A DNA stretch of 64,000 nucleotides from Streptomyces tauricus (GCF_014650955.1 NZ_BMVY01000001.1:62001-126000); one strand, 5' to 3'; shown: positions 10,565 through 19,576, counted from the stretch's first letter. Numbers and translations are program-made. The notes: generated from the letters alone by a model not told the origin.

Positions 10565-10933
10565 CCCCACGCGACGCGCGCACGGCCGGCGGCGGACGCG
10601 CCGGCGGCCGGGGTCGACGGCCATGCACAAATGGCCGGAGTTCGCCCTGGCCCGTCACGGTCGGGCTACGTACGATGCGATCGCTCCCGGCCTTCACAGC
10701 GTCTTCATTGAACCTTCACAGATTCGGGGCCGCGAGTGCACCCGAGCGGTTGGCATGCAGTTGATGTGTCGATGTAGTTGATTGATTGACATGTGCATGA
10801 CTGTGCATGACTGCTCACCCCGATCCCATGCACCTGGTCCGCGACGGCCCCCGTACACGGAGGCCGCACCCCCCATTTCGCGGCGGGGCACGCTCCCCGC
10901 CGCCGGAACACCGACGCAACGGATGGGAGCACC
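10565..10933. other. 369-bp intergenic region with small hairpin and 10-bp direct repeat
   Basis: No convincing gene. A seven-base perfect stem (10618-10624 with 10631-10637, six-base loop) lies about 55 bases after the acetyltransferase stop and could end its transcript. Further on is an unusually A/T-rich patch around 10761-10800 with TTGACA at 10786-10791, then an exact tandem GTGCATGACT (10793-10812). I see no good -10 box. The patch may hold the promoter or an operator of the DUF4360 gene, with weak support. Confidence 0.45.
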
Positions 10934-11584
10934 ATGACCGGTGGGCTGTTTCTGAGCGGCGCGATCGCCGCTCTGTTCGCCACCGCACTGCCCGCGCACG
11001 ACCCGTCCACGGGGATCATCGACCCGCCCCCGGACAAGATCGTCATCAAGGTCGCCACGGTGAACGGCTCCGGCTGTCCCCAGGGCACCGCCGCCGTCGC
11101 CGTGTCCCCCGACAACACCGCCTTCACGGTGACCTACAGCGACTACCTCGCCCAGGTCGGAGGCAACTCCGATCCCACCGCGTTCCGCAAGAACTGCCAG
11201 CTCAACCTGATCGTCGCCGTGCCGGGAGGCTTCACGTACGCCATCGCCAGCGCGGACTACCGGGGCTTCGCCTCGCTCAAGTCGGGGGCGAGCAGCACCC
11301 AGAAGGCCTCGTACTACTTCCAGGGCTCGTCGAACACGGCCTCCATCACGCACCCCTTCAGAGGCCCCTACGACGACAACTGGCAGGCCACGGACACCAC
11401 GGAGTGGGCCCAACTGGTCTGGGCGCCCTGTGGTGTCCAGCGGAACTTCAACATCAACACCGAACTCCGCGTCAACGCCGGCACGTCGGCCCCCACCAGT
11501 ACCAGCTTCATGACCATGGACTCGACGGACGGTGAACTCAGCACCATCTACCACCTGGCGTGGAAGGAGTGCCCCGCGTCCTGA
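10934..11584 (+). CDS. secreted DUF4360-family protein
   Basis: This 216-residue protein has a short hydrophobic leader (GLFLSGAIAALFATALPAH), giving a probable cleaved signal peptide. The mature part matches DUF4360: KVATVNGSGCPQGTAAVAVS near residue 40, NCQLNLIV, and a late LVWAPCGVQRNFNINTELR. Four cysteines remain after the leader (GCPQG, KNCQL, APCGV, KECPAS) and probably form two disulfides. The family is secreted in fungi and actinobacteria and its function is not established. GGGAG about six bases before the ATG supports the start. The gene converges on the lipoprotein gene at 11698 with a strong hairpin between. Confidence 0.85.
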   Translation: MTGGLFLSGAIAALFATALPAHDPSTGIIDPPPDKIVIKVATVNGSGCPQGTAAVAVSPDNTAFTVTYSDYLAQVGGNSDPTAFRKNCQLNLIVAVPGGFTYAIASADYRGFASLKSGASSTQKASYYFQGSSNTASITHPFRGPYDDNWQATDTTEWAQLVWAPCGVQRNFNINTELRVNAGTSAPTSTSFMTMDSTDGELSTIYHLAWKECPAS

Positions 11585-11640
11585 GCGCCTGAAGTGACCG
11601 ATCCGCAGGCCCTGATGTGAAGGGCCTGGACCGGGTCCCC

Positions 11641-11673
11641 TCGGCCGGCTCCTTCGCACCGGGAGCCGGCCGA
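11641..11673. terminator. bidirectional hairpin terminator between convergent genes
   Basis: A perfect 12-base stem (11641-11652 pairs with 11662-11673) with a nine-base loop lies between the DUF4360 stop (11584) and the stop of the leftward lipoprotein gene (11698). There is no T-run, which is normal for Streptomyces terminators. Confidence 0.75.
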
Positions 11674-11697
11674 CGGCGTACCACCGGCGTACGGCGT

Positions 11698-12990
11698 TCA
11701 GCCGCCGGGGCCGGCGCAGATGTCCTCGGGCGGCCGGAACGAGCGGGCGTCGTCCGCGTCCTCGTCCACCTGCGCCCGTATCGTCTCCAACTGCTCCAGC
11801 AGCGAGGCGAGATGCTTCTCCGCGGGGTCGCGGAAGAACTCCAGGACCGCCCGGTGGAAGGCGTCCCGCAGCTCCGGCGGCATCACGTCCGACGCGTCGA
11901 AACACAGGGTGCGGGCCGTCGAGTTGAGCAGGCCGTCGATCTCCTGCTCGATGACGTTCGCGGGCTCCGTGGGCGGCAGCCCCGTCGTGTTCGGGAACAG
12001 CGGACGCACCGCGGGGTCCGCCTCGGCCCGCCACCGCTCCCGCCCGGCCTGGCTCGACAGCCGCTCGACCAGCTCCTGGGCGTCCGCGTCGTCGCTGAAG
12101 ACGGCCGCCATGTCACCGGCGACCTCGAACGCGTCGCGGTTCTCGGCCCGTCCGCGCAGGAACCGGGCCGACGGCTCCACCCGGATGTCGTCGCCCGCGT
12201 ACACGTACCGGATGAAGGCGCTCTGGTGCTCGTGGGTGCACGCGAAGCCGGGGGAGTTCAGCAGCCCGCGGGGCCCGGCAGGGCCGGACGTGCCTTCGTA
12301 CGACGTCGTGAGCGACTGTTCGACGGAGTCGTCGGTGCGGCCGGCGAGCAGCTCCGCCCAGGTCGTCCACGCCCGTACGACGTCCGGATCGCGCCAGCTG
12401 AGCCTGCTCGTGGCCCACTGCGCGTAGCGGCCGGGACCCGCCTGGTGGAGCAGGATGTCCTCGATCCAGTCCGTCCCGGGCCAGCCGGACGTGGCCTGCG
12501 AGGCGAGCCCCACACACCACGACGGATCGTCGCTCGGCGTGCCCTCCTTGCTCCACACCAGACTCTTCAGGTCGACTTTCAGCGGCACCCAGTAGGTGCG
12601 GCGGCTGCCGTCCACCAGGAGTTCCGGCGCCCAGGGGGAGAAGGCGCGTTCGCGGGTCGGCTCGGCGAGCGGCTTCAGCTGGTCGCGGCGGGCGTACTCG
12701 GTGAGCTCGCCGATGCTGTTGAGGACCGCCACATCCGGCGGGGTGTCCGCCTCCAGCTGCGAGACGAGGGTCTCGCGCAGGGAGCGGGTGCCCTCGTAGG
12801 TGTAGGTCCTGCCGGTCCCGTCGTCGAGCCGCTGGAGCGCGGACTCGAAGGCCTCGCCCTCCGCGCCGGTCCACGGGCCGAGGACGACGAGGGGGTCGGG
12901 GTCGTCCGAGGCGCAGCCGGGAACCAGGGCGAGCAGACACCCGGCCAGCAGGACACGCAGCCCGCGCCGGGCATGCGGGCGGCGGGTCAT
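11698..12990 (-). CDS. solute-binding lipoprotein of a PknG-linked sensor module (GlnH-like position)
   Basis: The 430-residue protein starts with a lipoprotein signal peptide whose lipobox is LVPGC. The mature part looks like an extracellular solute-binding protein of the sugar/type-1 class (LVVLGPWTGAEGEAFESAL, then TPPDVAVLNSIGELTEYA, then TYWVPLKVDLKSLVWSK), not the short amino-acid-binding class. No ABC permease or ATPase gene is near, so it is unlikely to be a transporter part. Its start overlaps the membrane-protein stop (ATGA), and a PknG-like kinase heads the operon. In mycobacteria and corynebacteria GlnH is the lipoprotein that reports amino acids through GlnX to PknG; I infer an equivalent sensory role with a different ligand. 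Confidence 0.75.
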   Translation of the reverse strand: MTRRPHARRGLRVLLAGCLLALVPGCASDDPDPLVVLGPWTGAEGEAFESALQRLDDGTGRTYTYEGTRSLRETLVSQLEADTPPDVAVLNSIGELTEYARRDQLKPLAEPTRERAFSPWAPELLVDGSRRTYWVPLKVDLKSLVWSKEGTPSDDPSWCVGLASQATSGWPGTDWIEDILLHQAGPGRYAQWATSRLSWRDPDVVRAWTTWAELLAGRTDDSVEQSLTTSYEGTSGPAGPRGLLNSPGFACTHEHQSAFIRYVYAGDDIRVEPSARFLRGRAENRDAFEVAGDMAAVFSDDADAQELVERLSSQAGRERWRAEADPAVRPLFPNTTGLPPTEPANVIEQEIDGLLNSTARTLCFDASDVMPPELRDAFHRAVLEFFRDPAEKHLASLLEQLETIRAQVDEDADDARSFRPPEDICAGPGG

Positions 12991-14228
12991 GAGACGGCTC
13001 CCGGACGGGCGACCACGAGGTATTCGCGGCGGTACGCGTGCAGGGCGCCGCCGGTGAGCCCGGCGGCGAGCAGACCCACGGGGAGGACGAAGGGCGCGAC
13101 CCCGTCGAGGAAGGGGAGTCGGCCGTCGGACAGCGTCTCGTCGATGCGGGTCTCCAGTACCTCGACGGCTTGGGGATCGGGGCCGTCGAAGGGGCGTTCC
13201 TCGGCGATCGTCTCCGTCTCCGGAGAGGTCCGCTCGGCGAGCGCCTCGGCCAGCGGCGCGGACCGTGCCTGGGCGTCCTGCGCGAGCAGCGCGTCGGCCG
13301 TCAGGAGCGGTACGGCGAGCAGCGGCAGGGCGGCCGCCGCCAGCGGAACGCTGAGCCGGATGCGGAAGCGGCGGCGCAGGAACACCAGGGTGCGCCAGAG
13401 CCCGACGGTGAGCAGGACGAGGGCGAGCCCGGAGACCGCGGCCGCGGTGAGCACGCCCCCGCCCCAGGCGGCCCGTTCGGCGAGCCGGTCGCGCAACTCC
13501 CGCTCCAGTTCCGTGACACGGTCCACGATCGAGGTCGCGCCGGAACCGGTCGCCGACGGACACGGCGGATAGCGGTCCTGCCGGTCCGCGGCGGCCACCG
13601 GCTCCGAACAGAGCATGCTGCGCGCGTAGGTCAGCTCGGCGTCCCGCAGCACGGCGTCGTTCGCGTGGCCCTGGGCCCGGCCGATCCACCCCGTGTAGTC
13701 GACGACCAGCGCGGACACCACCCGCAGCTCCTGCTCCTCGGCCACGGTCAGGGCTCCGCTGCGGGTGACCTGGTTGAGGCTCTGCGTCGCCCGCGCCACC
13801 CGTGTGCGGTACCGCTCGCTGAGGCCGCCGAGTTCGGCCGCGCCCGCCTGGGCGAGGTTCTTCTCGGCCTCGCCCTGCGCGATGAACAGCGACGCCTTGG
13901 CGTTCGCGAGGCCGACCAGCGCGGGCGCCAGCTGGTCGCGCAGAGACGCTGAGTCGTCCCGTACGTCCATGTACGCCCACCCGAGCGTGCCGAACGCCAC
14001 CACCATGAGCAGGGGCAGCGCGATGAGCCGGTCCCGCAGGAACGCGCGGTTGCGGCGGCCGGTGGGCGAGGGCCACAGATAGCGCCAGAGCCGGCGGGCG
14101 AGTTCGGCGACGACGACCACCGCTCCCCGCGCGGCCCGGCGCACACGTACGGGCGCCGTGGCCGCGGGCGGTGCGGTGGTGGCAGCCGCGTCCCGGGCCG
14201 TACGTCCGCGTCGTCCTGCACCGGTCAC
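12987..14228 (-). CDS. four-helix membrane signalling protein, GlnX-like
   Basis: The 413-residue protein has a basic N-terminal cytosolic segment, then TM1 (LIALPLLMVVAFGTLGWAYM). An extracytoplasmic helical domain of about 200 residues follows, then TM2 (VLTAAAVSGLALVLLTVGLW), TM3 (VPLAAAALPLLAVPLLTADA), a second outside segment of about 70 residues, and TM4 (VLPVGLLAAGLTGGALHAY). This layout matches GlnX, which links the lipoprotein GlnH to PknG in actinobacteria. Both neighbours overlap it by four bases (GTGA at the start, ATGA at the end), so the three proteins are probably made in fixed ratio. The identity rests on topology and context; I recognise no catalytic motif. Confidence 0.7.
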   Translation of the reverse strand: MTGAGRRGRTARDAAATTAPPAATAPVRVRRAARGAVVVVAELARRLWRYLWPSPTGRRNRAFLRDRLIALPLLMVVAFGTLGWAYMDVRDDSASLRDQLAPALVGLANAKASLFIAQGEAEKNLAQAGAAELGGLSERYRTRVARATQSLNQVTRSGALTVAEEQELRVVSALVVDYTGWIGRAQGHANDAVLRDAELTYARSMLCSEPVAAADRQDRYPPCPSATGSGATSIVDRVTELERELRDRLAERAAWGGGVLTAAAVSGLALVLLTVGLWRTLVFLRRRFRIRLSVPLAAAALPLLAVPLLTADALLAQDAQARSAPLAEALAERTSPETETIAEERPFDGPDPQAVEVLETRIDETLSDGRLPFLDGVAPFVLPVGLLAAGLTGGALHAYRREYLVVARPGAVS

Positions 14229-16648
14229 TCGCGGTCCGTCCGCGTGTTCTTTTCCCTCGGCCCCCGCGACGCCTCTGGCCTTGACCCCTCTGGCCCTTGT
14301 GACTGCTCTGACCCCTGCGACCCTCGCGGCTCCTGAGATCTGTGCGATCTCTGCGACCCCTGCGACGGCGTATGGGCGATCGTCCGCAGCCAGGCTGTCG
14401 CTCTTCTGCCGAGCCAGGGGCTGTCCCGGTGGTGCCGGAAGGCGAGGGGGCGGACCGCGTAGGCACGGTCCAGCAGGGTCTCGGCGACGGCCCCGTCCTC
14501 GGCGGTGGCGGAACGGGCGGCCTGGTGCGCGAGGGTGAGATAGAGACGGGAGAGTTCCCTGCGCAGACCGGGTTCGTCGGACGGCAGTCCCAGCCGTGCG
14601 TCGGCGCCCGCGGCGAGCCCGGCCAGCCCCGCCGCGTCGATCGCACCCCGGACGAGGGCGCCCCGTACCGCCTCCCACACCTCCGCCGTCATACGGACCC
14701 GGGCCTGCTCGTCCGTCAGCCCGTGCGCGTGGAACAGCCGGGCCAGCCTGGCCAGTACCTCGCGGAGCCGGTCGGCGGCCTCGTCCGGGCGCTCGGCGGT
14801 GCGCACATGCTCGACGCCGACGCGTACGGCCGCCGTCCGTGCGGCGGTCCGGTGCCGGGAGTGCTGCGGCACCGCGTCCAGGGCCCGTACGGCGTCGTCC
14901 CACGCGGGCTCCCCGCCCAGCGCGAGACGGGCCCGCGCCGCGCCGAACGCGGCGCTGCCGAGGGACGGGTTGCGCAGCCGGACCGCCTCGTAGAACGTCA
15001 GCGCCTCCTGCCAGCGGCCGAGGCGCTCGGCGCAGTAGCCGAGGGCCAGCTTCGGCGCGTACTCGCCCGGGATCGCCGCGAACACCTCGTCGAAGTGCCG
15101 CCGGGCCGCCCCGACCCGGTCCTGTCCGAGTGCGAGCAGTCCGCGGTGCCAGCCGAGCCGCCAGTCGTAGGGGGCGCGCTCGGCGCCTATCAGGGTCTCG
15201 GCGGACCGCAGTTCCCGCTCGGCGGCCGAGGTGCCGCTCCCGGCGCTGCGCAACCGCAGACGGCAGCGCAGCAGCAGGACCTCCGGCGAGTCCCGCCAGT
15301 CCCCGGTGTGCTGGAGCAGCGCCTCGGGAGCGGCGTCGGCCAGCCTGCTCAGCTCGGCGTGATGGAGGTCCTGCGGATCGGGCCGCGGCACGGGCAGTCG
15401 GCTGGCGACCTCGGCGGGCGACGGCGGCGCGTACGGGGCGGGCGCGTCGGGTGCGGCCCACCGGGTGACGGGCGGCGCCGAGCCGAGGGCCGCGTCGAGC
15501 GCGTACGGCGACTGGAAGAAGAGCGGTGACGGCTCGAAGGTCTCAAGGCCGGTCCGCAGTGACCGCAACTCCCGGAAGACACCCCGCAGTTGTTCCTCCA
15601 TCTCGCGCGCGGTGGCGAACCGTTCGGCGCGTTCGGCGCGGGTGGCGCGGTGCAGTACCCGGGCCAGCGACACCAGGCCGAGTCCGTGGGGAGCAGGCGC
15701 CGTCATGGGGGGCGCTCCGGCGGCCCGGGGGGTCTCGTCGCCGTCCGGTGGGCGCGGTGTGCCGGTCGGCGGGCTGATCATGTCCAGTCGGCCCAGTTCC
15801 GCCAGGTCGGCGGGGCAGCGGCCCAGTCCGCTCAGCCGCCGCAGGGTCTCCCCGAGGCTGAACAGGTCGTCCTGGCCGGTGGACTGGCCGTTCGGGCCTA
15901 CGGTCGGCGCCCGGAAACCCTCCGTCGTATGGCCGGGCAGGCCGGCCGAGCGGACGCTCCCCACATCGATGATCTTCGTGGCGGTGCCGTCGTGCATCAC
16001 GTTGTCCGGCTTGAGGTCGCCGTAGACCTTGCCGGGCCGGTCGGCGTGCAGATGTCCGAGAGCGGCCAGGATCCGCACCCCGTAGGCGAGTACGAACTCG
16101 TGGAAGCGACCGCCGCCGAACTCGTCCGGGTTCACCTGGACCCGCGCCCGCACCTCCTCGAGCGTCAGGCCGTCCACGTACTGCAGGACGAGGAAGTCGC
16201 CGACCTCGGGATGGTGGCCGTAGTTGAAGACGCGGATGATGTCGCCGTGGCTGAGATCGACCAGGGCCCGCCGTTCCTGGGCCAGGGCGCCCGAGGAGGC
16301 CGCCGCCTGCTGCGGGTGGAGGATCTTGATGGCGACCTCGCGGTGGTCGACCTTGGTGTCGAGCGCGAGATACACCTCGCCCATTCCGCCGTAGCCCAGC
16401 GGCCGGATCAGCCGGTACTGCCCCGCGAGCAGCCGTCCCGAGGGCAGGGGAAGTGCTTCCCGGTCACCACCGTGGGACGCCGTGCGGTCCAGCAGGGTGA
16501 TCGACGGCAGCAGCACGGGGTCGGGGCTCTCCTCGGGCAGGACGACATGCGCGGCCCGCAGAATCGGCGACGAGACCACGAGCGGGCCGAACGACGCGCT
16601 GGACTCCGGCGGTTCACCGGTCGCCCTGCTGCCCGCTGCCCCCTCCAT
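14225..16648 (-). CDS. PknG-like serine/threonine protein kinase with C-terminal TPR region
   Basis: This 807-residue protein kinase has glycine loop GYGGMG (85-90), Lys108 in VAIKI, catalytic loop YGDLKPDN (Asp211, Asn216), and IIDVG (Asp228) replacing DFG, as in PknG. The region after about residue 430 is helical with TPR-like repeats (LALGQDRVGAARRHFDEVF, YCAERLGRWQEALTFYEAV), also as in PknG. The N-terminal rubredoxin-like Cys motifs of mycobacterial PknG are absent. There is no transmembrane helix. In relatives PknG phosphorylates GarA/OdhI to set 2-oxoglutarate dehydrogenase flux. It heads an operon with a membrane protein and a binding lipoprotein, so it is probably the cytosolic output of that sensor. 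Confidence 0.87.
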   Translation of the reverse strand: MEGAAGSRATGEPPESSASFGPLVVSSPILRAAHVVLPEESPDPVLLPSITLLDRTASHGGDREALPLPSGRLLAGQYRLIRPLGYGGMGEVYLALDTKVDHREVAIKILHPQQAAASSGALAQERRALVDLSHGDIIRVFNYGHHPEVGDFLVLQYVDGLTLEEVRARVQVNPDEFGGGRFHEFVLAYGVRILAALGHLHADRPGKVYGDLKPDNVMHDGTATKIIDVGSVRSAGLPGHTTEGFRAPTVGPNGQSTGQDDLFSLGETLRRLSGLGRCPADLAELGRLDMISPPTGTPRPPDGDETPRAAGAPPMTAPAPHGLGLVSLARVLHRATRAERAERFATAREMEEQLRGVFRELRSLRTGLETFEPSPLFFQSPYALDAALGSAPPVTRWAAPDAPAPYAPPSPAEVASRLPVPRPDPQDLHHAELSRLADAAPEALLQHTGDWRDSPEVLLLRCRLRLRSAGSGTSAAERELRSAETLIGAERAPYDWRLGWHRGLLALGQDRVGAARRHFDEVFAAIPGEYAPKLALGYCAERLGRWQEALTFYEAVRLRNPSLGSAAFGAARARLALGGEPAWDDAVRALDAVPQHSRHRTAARTAAVRVGVEHVRTAERPDEAADRLREVLARLARLFHAHGLTDEQARVRMTAEVWEAVRGALVRGAIDAAGLAGLAAGADARLGLPSDEPGLRRELSRLYLTLAHQAARSATAEDGAVAETLLDRAYAVRPLAFRHHRDSPWLGRRATAWLRTIAHTPSQGSQRSHRSQEPRGSQGSEQSQGPEGSRPEASRGPREKNTRTDRE

Positions 16649-16797
16649 GCGACCCCAGAATAGACGCGACGGCCGCCAATGACCCCGTGCCGAGGGGGAG
16701 ATGCTGTGCCGGAGTCGACAGGCGGGTCCAAGGGGCGGCCGACCTGGGAGAGCCGCCCGATGGTCTCGGCGCGGGGCGGGTAGCCCGCCCGGGGGTG

Positions 16798-17160
16798 TCA
16801 GTCGGTGGCCTTCGCGTACTCCTGTGCCATGCCTCCGGCGAAGTCGAACACCACGGTGGGCTCGTCTCCCACGACCCAGGCGTCGTGGCCGGGCGGGCAG
16901 ACGAAGACGTCTCCGGCACCGACCTCGCCCTCGGCCCCGTCGTCCATCCGGATCCGCATACGGCCCTGGACGACGTAACCGTTGTGGTGGACCAGACAGC
17001 TCTCGGTGCCCGCGATCGGTCCCACCGACTCGGACCAGCGCCAGCCCGGCTCGAACGTCGCCACGGCGAAGTCGAGCCCGGTGAGGTGCACGGCCTCCAG
17101 GTGACCGTGCGGGAAGTCCCGCCGTTCGTCCGGCTTCTCGACCGCCTTGATCTCCATCAT
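16798..17160 (-). CDS. small cupin-domain protein
   Basis: The 120-residue single cupin barrel has GWRWSESVGP, then SCLVHHNGYVVQGRMRI and GDVFVCPPGHDAWVVGDEP. The first metal motif is degenerate, with HH in HHNG rather than the full HxH set, so metal binding is uncertain. The ATG pair at 17155-17160 follows a good ribosome site (GGAGGGACC). It stands alone between the kinase gene and the metallophosphoesterase gene, both on the same strand. Similar short cupins in Streptomyces are stress or storage-associated proteins of unknown substrate. Confidence 0.78.
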   Translation of the reverse strand: MMEIKAVEKPDERRDFPHGHLEAVHLTGLDFAVATFEPGWRWSESVGPIAGTESCLVHHNGYVVQGRMRIRMDDGAEGEVGAGDVFVCPPGHDAWVVGDEPTVVFDFAGGMAQEYAKATD

Positions 17161-17315
17161 GACGGTCCCTCCAATCCAGCCTGTGCAGCAGCGTCGGGGT
17201 CCGGCCGCCGTTGCCGTGCGGTCCACGGACACGCGGATCGGAGCCCCCTTTCCTTCATCGTCCGCCCGCGAGCCGGGCGCCGCCATTCGGGGGAACCGTC
17301 CCGTGGCCGCCCCGG

Positions 17316-18815
17316 TCACACCAGGGGGATGACCACCTCGTCCTCGACGGGCGGATCGAGTTCCTGCGGCAGGTTCCCCGTCGCCGCGAAGCAGCGCAGC
17401 CGGACGGATTCCGGGCTGACGTCCAGGCGCAGGAAGCACTTGAAGAACGGCGGACTGTACGTCGCCGACCCCGGCGAGAAGAGCCGGGTGTACGCCTTGC
17501 GCACCGGCAGGCGCAGCCGCGAGGTGCGGTCGGGACGGCCGCCCGCGCCCAGCAGGCTCGCGACGAGGCGGGTGCGCGGGGTGACCCGGGTGGAGCCGAC
17601 CTGGGCCCGGGTCGGGGGGATGCCGAGCCGCCGGGAGACGACGGCGGTCGCCTGGTCCTCGGTGAGGGTGAAGAAACGCCGCATGCGCAGCCGGCGCCCG
17701 TAGAGCCCGCTGTAGAAGGCCAGTGAGTCGCCGCGCAGCGGATAGCAGCGGAAGTCGCCCTCCGAGACTCCGGCGACGGAGACACGCGGCATGGTGTGGG
17801 TCGCGTGCATGAAGGCCCCGCCGCCACCGGCGACCACGTACTGGATGGTGCGGCCGCCCACCGCCACCGGGTAGCGCTGGTAGTTGTGGATGTCACCGCC
17901 TATCGCGGCCACGTAGTGATGGGCGGGGTCGCGCACGATCTCGTCGACCGTGCCGCCGCCCTCGATGGGGCAGGGGTGGTGCTCGGCGTCCACGTACAGG
18001 GGGGAGCCGGTGACGAGGATCTTCGGGGTGTCTCCCGCGGAGACCTCGCGGAGCCAGCGGCCCTGCTCGGCGTCCACGGTTCCGAGGAGGCCGGTGTCGA
18101 TGCCTATGATCCGCACCGGGCCCGCGTCGACGGCCCAGTACGGGCCCGGCTGGACGGCCTGTTGGGCGGGGGCCGAACGCAACTTCCTCGCCTGAGCGAG
18201 TCGTTGTTCGTCGGGGGCGCTCGGCTTGTGCCACAGCAGCGACCGCCACCAGGCCGACGACAGCCGGCGGGGCGGGGGCGGTGGCGCGAGGGGCGGCGCG
18301 TCGCAGAAGACGCGCATGAAGCCGTCCAGGTCCTCGTACCAGTCGTGGTTGCCGGGTATCGCGTAGATCGGCGCCTGGTAGTCCTGGTACGGGCGGAAGA
18401 ACTTCGTGCCGTAGTCGTCGGCGGCGCCGACCGGGTAGATCACGTCGCTGGCGAGCACGGCGAACTCCGTGCCCTGACTCGCCTTCAGGAAGCCGGGTAC
18501 GACGGCGTACTGCGGGTCGTCGCCCTCGCCGGTGTCCCCGATGACCATGAAGGAGAAGTGGTCCGGGGTGTCGCGTCTCACCACCTTGTCGGCCGGCGCG
18601 CCGGCGGCCGACCGCTGCTCCACCCAGCGGCTGCGGGTGTGGCCCGTCGGGTCGCCGAACAGCGAGGCGAGTGTGCCGTTGCGGGCCGGCCACAGGGTCC
18701 TGGGGTTCACCCAGGACAACTTCTCGGTCCGTTGCGGCATCAGGTGCGTGTACGCGCCGGGTTCCGTGCTGCCCCAGCCGGCGCCGGCCGCGGTGTCACG
18801 TGAAGAGTCAGCCAT
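17316..18815 (-). CDS. calcineurin-like metallophosphoesterase
   Basis: The 499-residue phosphoesterase carries the metal-site blocks of the family in order: VIGDTGEGDD (GDxG), ASDVIYPVG (the usual GDxxY block altered to SDVIY), IPGNHDWYED (GNHD), and the late AIGGDIHNYQRY (GGDxH). It has no signal peptide or membrane helix, so it is probably cytosolic. It hydrolyses a phosphate ester or diester that cannot be named from the sequence. The ATG at 18815 begins MADSSRDTAAG; a longer frame runs back into the intergenic repeat and is unlikely. A 155-base gap separates it from the downstream cupin gene. Confidence 0.85.
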   Translation of the reverse strand: MADSSRDTAAGAGWGSTEPGAYTHLMPQRTEKLSWVNPRTLWPARNGTLASLFGDPTGHTRSRWVEQRSAAGAPADKVVRRDTPDHFSFMVIGDTGEGDDPQYAVVPGFLKASQGTEFAVLASDVIYPVGAADDYGTKFFRPYQDYQAPIYAIPGNHDWYEDLDGFMRVFCDAPPLAPPPPPRRLSSAWWRSLLWHKPSAPDEQRLAQARKLRSAPAQQAVQPGPYWAVDAGPVRIIGIDTGLLGTVDAEQGRWLREVSAGDTPKILVTGSPLYVDAEHHPCPIEGGGTVDEIVRDPAHHYVAAIGGDIHNYQRYPVAVGGRTIQYVVAGGGGAFMHATHTMPRVSVAGVSEGDFRCYPLRGDSLAFYSGLYGRRLRMRRFFTLTEDQATAVVSRRLGIPPTRAQVGSTRVTPRTRLVASLLGAGGRPDRTSRLRLPVRKAYTRLFSPGSATYSPPFFKCFLRLDVSPESVRLRCFAATGNLPQELDPPVEDEVVIPLV

Positions 18816-18832
18816 CCGCGAACGGTAACAAC

Positions 18833-19060
18833 GCGGTTGGTTGTGGGTGGGTGGGGGCTGACCGCGCCGTTCCCCGCGCCCCTGAAAGTGTCCCGGCGGC
18901 GGGGAGCTTTTGGCTGCGGGGCGGTTGGGGTTGGCCGCGCAGTTCCCCGCGCCCCTTTGGGGCGTTTGGGGTGCGGGGGTTTTGGCTGCGGGCGGGTGGG
19001 GGCTGGGTGCGCAGTTCCCCGCGTCCCTAGGTGCCCCATAGGGGCGCGGGGAACTGCGCA
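18833..19060. repeat. 72-bp tandem copies of a GCGCAGTTCCCC-type intergenic repeat, plus one inverted copy
   Basis: The 20-base core GCGCAGTTCCCCGCGCCCCT, or near-copies of it, occurs at 18864-18883, 18937-18956 and 19009-19028 (spacing 73 and 72 bases). Each copy follows a related TTTTGGCTGCGGG-like stretch. A fourth core at 19040-19059 is inverted and pairs with the third to form a 21-base stem (one mismatch) at 19008-19060. A single copy also occurs at 25353-25372. It lies between the ridA stop and the metallophosphoesterase start. The family is repetitive in this window; I believe similar repeats are common in Streptomyces intergenic DNA. Confidence 0.85.
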
Positions 19061-19097
19061 ATCTTTTTTGACGGTGCCGGGGGACTGCCCGCGGGGG

Positions 19098-19514
19098 TTA
19101 CGAGCCGAGTGTGAGGCGGGCCTCCGGGATCACGGCCACGCCGAGGATCTCGATCATCGCTTCCGGCTGCCACAGCGCCGTGCAACCGATCCCGGCCATC
19201 GCCGGATAGACAGGGCCGGCCAACTCCCGCCACACCGCCCCGATCTCCTTGCCGTGCGCCTGGTAGTCGGGGATGTCGGTGAGGTAGATCGTCACGCTCA
19301 CCAAGTCCCGCGGCTCCCCGCCCACCTCGCGCAAGGTCGTCAGGACATTGCCGAACGCCTGGCGGAACTGCTCGACGATCCCACCCGGCACGATCTTCAT
19401 GTCGGCGTCGAGAGCGGTCTGCCCGCCCAGGTGGAGCGTGTTTCCCACGAGCGTTCCGTGCGAGTAGCCACGGGGCGTCGGCAGCGCCCCCGGGTTCACG
19501 GCGATGGGCGTCAC
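19098..19514 (-). CDS. RidA-family (YjgF/UK114) enamine/imine deaminase
   Basis: The 138-residue protein has RidA features: YSHGTLVGNTLHLGGQTALD, an FGNVLTTLREVGG helix, VSVTIYLTDIPDY and a late IEILGVAV. RidA proteins form trimers and hydrolyse reactive enamine/imine intermediates to ketones and ammonia. It is divergent from a CoA-dependent aromatic-acid operon that includes an anthraniloyl-CoA monooxygenase/reductase-like enzyme, whose product carries an amino group. Clean-up or deamination of a pathway imine is therefore a sensible role. The GTG at 19514 has GGAGG five bases upstream, which settles the start. Confidence 0.86.
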   Translation of the reverse strand: MTPIAVNPGALPTPRGYSHGTLVGNTLHLGGQTALDADMKIVPGGIVEQFRQAFGNVLTTLREVGGEPRDLVSVTIYLTDIPDYQAHGKEIGAVWRELAGPVYPAMAGIGCTALWQPEAMIEILGVAVIPEARLTLGS

Positions 19515-19576
19515 GTGGCCTCCGGTTCGGACGGGGTCGGGCGGGCCGGATTGTTCGGGCGGTCGCGGTCCGGCGT

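Noticed and set aside
19008..19069. Intrinsic terminator with T-run for ridA
   Set aside because: The T-run lies on the + strand side of the stem, but ridA is read leftwards, so the polarity is wrong; I list it as part of the repeat array instead.
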